30,919 nt of DNA, from NCBI GenBank assembly GCA_947385085.1, contig CANDJN010000027.1:1-30919 (forward strand). Direction: 5' to 3'. Below, piece after piece: positions 30,862 to 30,919 of this stretch (position 1 is its first letter; each line of letters starts with the position of its first letter). The position numbers were made by a program, and so were the translations under genes. The notes under the pieces are model-generated. The model worked only from the letters and a program-made list of their open reading frames with translations, was not told where the DNA came from and did no database searches. This stretch comes from an uncultured Erysipelotrichaceae bacterium. GTDB taxonomy: Bacteria > Bacillota_I > Bacilli_A > Erysipelotrichales > Erysipelotrichaceae.

Positions 30862-30870
30862 TGTTATAAT
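30862..30870 (+). promoter_or_regulatory. Extended -10 promoter at the right edge
   Basis: TGTTATAAT is a perfect extended -10 (TGnTATAAT). No good -35 stands 17 bases before it. It probably serves a plus-strand gene beyond the window; the last 50 bases hold no start codon with a ribosome site. Confidence 0.45.
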
Positions 30871-30919
30871 TCCGTCTTTTACACTTGCAGGATAAAAAAA
30901 TAGCGAAATAGCCCTATAT

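Overview
The window looks like chromosomal DNA of a low-to-moderate GC, Gram-positive, anaerobic Bacillota bacterium. Supporting signs are strong AAAGGAGG-type ribosome binding sites, TTGACA/TATAAT promoters, a split two-subunit transketolase, a class III (oxygen-sensitive) ribonucleotide reductase and no visible outer-membrane functions. A gut Erysipelotrichia-like lineage is my guess from overall flavour; it is not proven by anything in the sequence. I found no rRNA, tRNA, CRISPR array, complete insertion sequence or replication origin.

Region 1 (1-4150) is accessory DNA, mostly on the minus strand. It holds a GC-richer, strongly folding relic at the left edge, cre-like sites without an intact gene, a pentapeptide-repeat protein, an XRE regulator with membrane segments paired with a small membrane-anchored protein, a decayed second copy of part of the pentapeptide gene, and a PadR/HAAS-domain regulatory pair with a promoter full of ACAGTAC repeats. 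Region 2 (4207-9999) is plus-strand: tex, a DeoR-family regulator, deoC and the two transketolase halves. The deoC promoter has a perfect -35/-10 pair whose 17-bp spacer lies within a 19-bp palindrome, preceded by half-sites spaced 10 bp apart. I infer this is the operator of the adjacent DeoR protein. Region 3 (10026-13577) holds a small hypothetical gene, a PHP-family phosphoesterase, an S41 carboxy-terminal processing protease with PDZ and peptidoglycan-binding domains, an AT-rich orphan gene and a coding remnant.

Region 4 (13682-19459) is DNA metabolism: uvrB, then a two-gene operon for anaerobic dNTP synthesis. Its first gene fuses a MarR-type repressor domain to the radical-SAM activase NrdG. 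The second is a class III reductase NrdD with a CPNC redoxin domain fused at its C terminus. A near-palindrome overlaps the operon's -35 box and is the likely target of the MarR domain. So DNA binding, radical activation, catalysis and reductant supply sit on two polypeptides.

Region 5 (19759-30748) is built around peptides: an oligopeptide ABC transporter (two permeases, two ATPases, a binding lipoprotein), two hairpins, then a tightly packed run of M24 metallopeptidase, divergent guanylate-kinase-like protein, second M24 metallopeptidase, EamA transporter and PLP aminotransferase. The reading I prefer is uptake of peptides, intracellular cleavage and handling of the released amino acids. 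The role of the kinase-like protein between two paralogous peptidases is unexplained and is the best candidate here for something undescribed. A strong interrupted inverted repeat lies in the transporter operon's 5' untranslated region.
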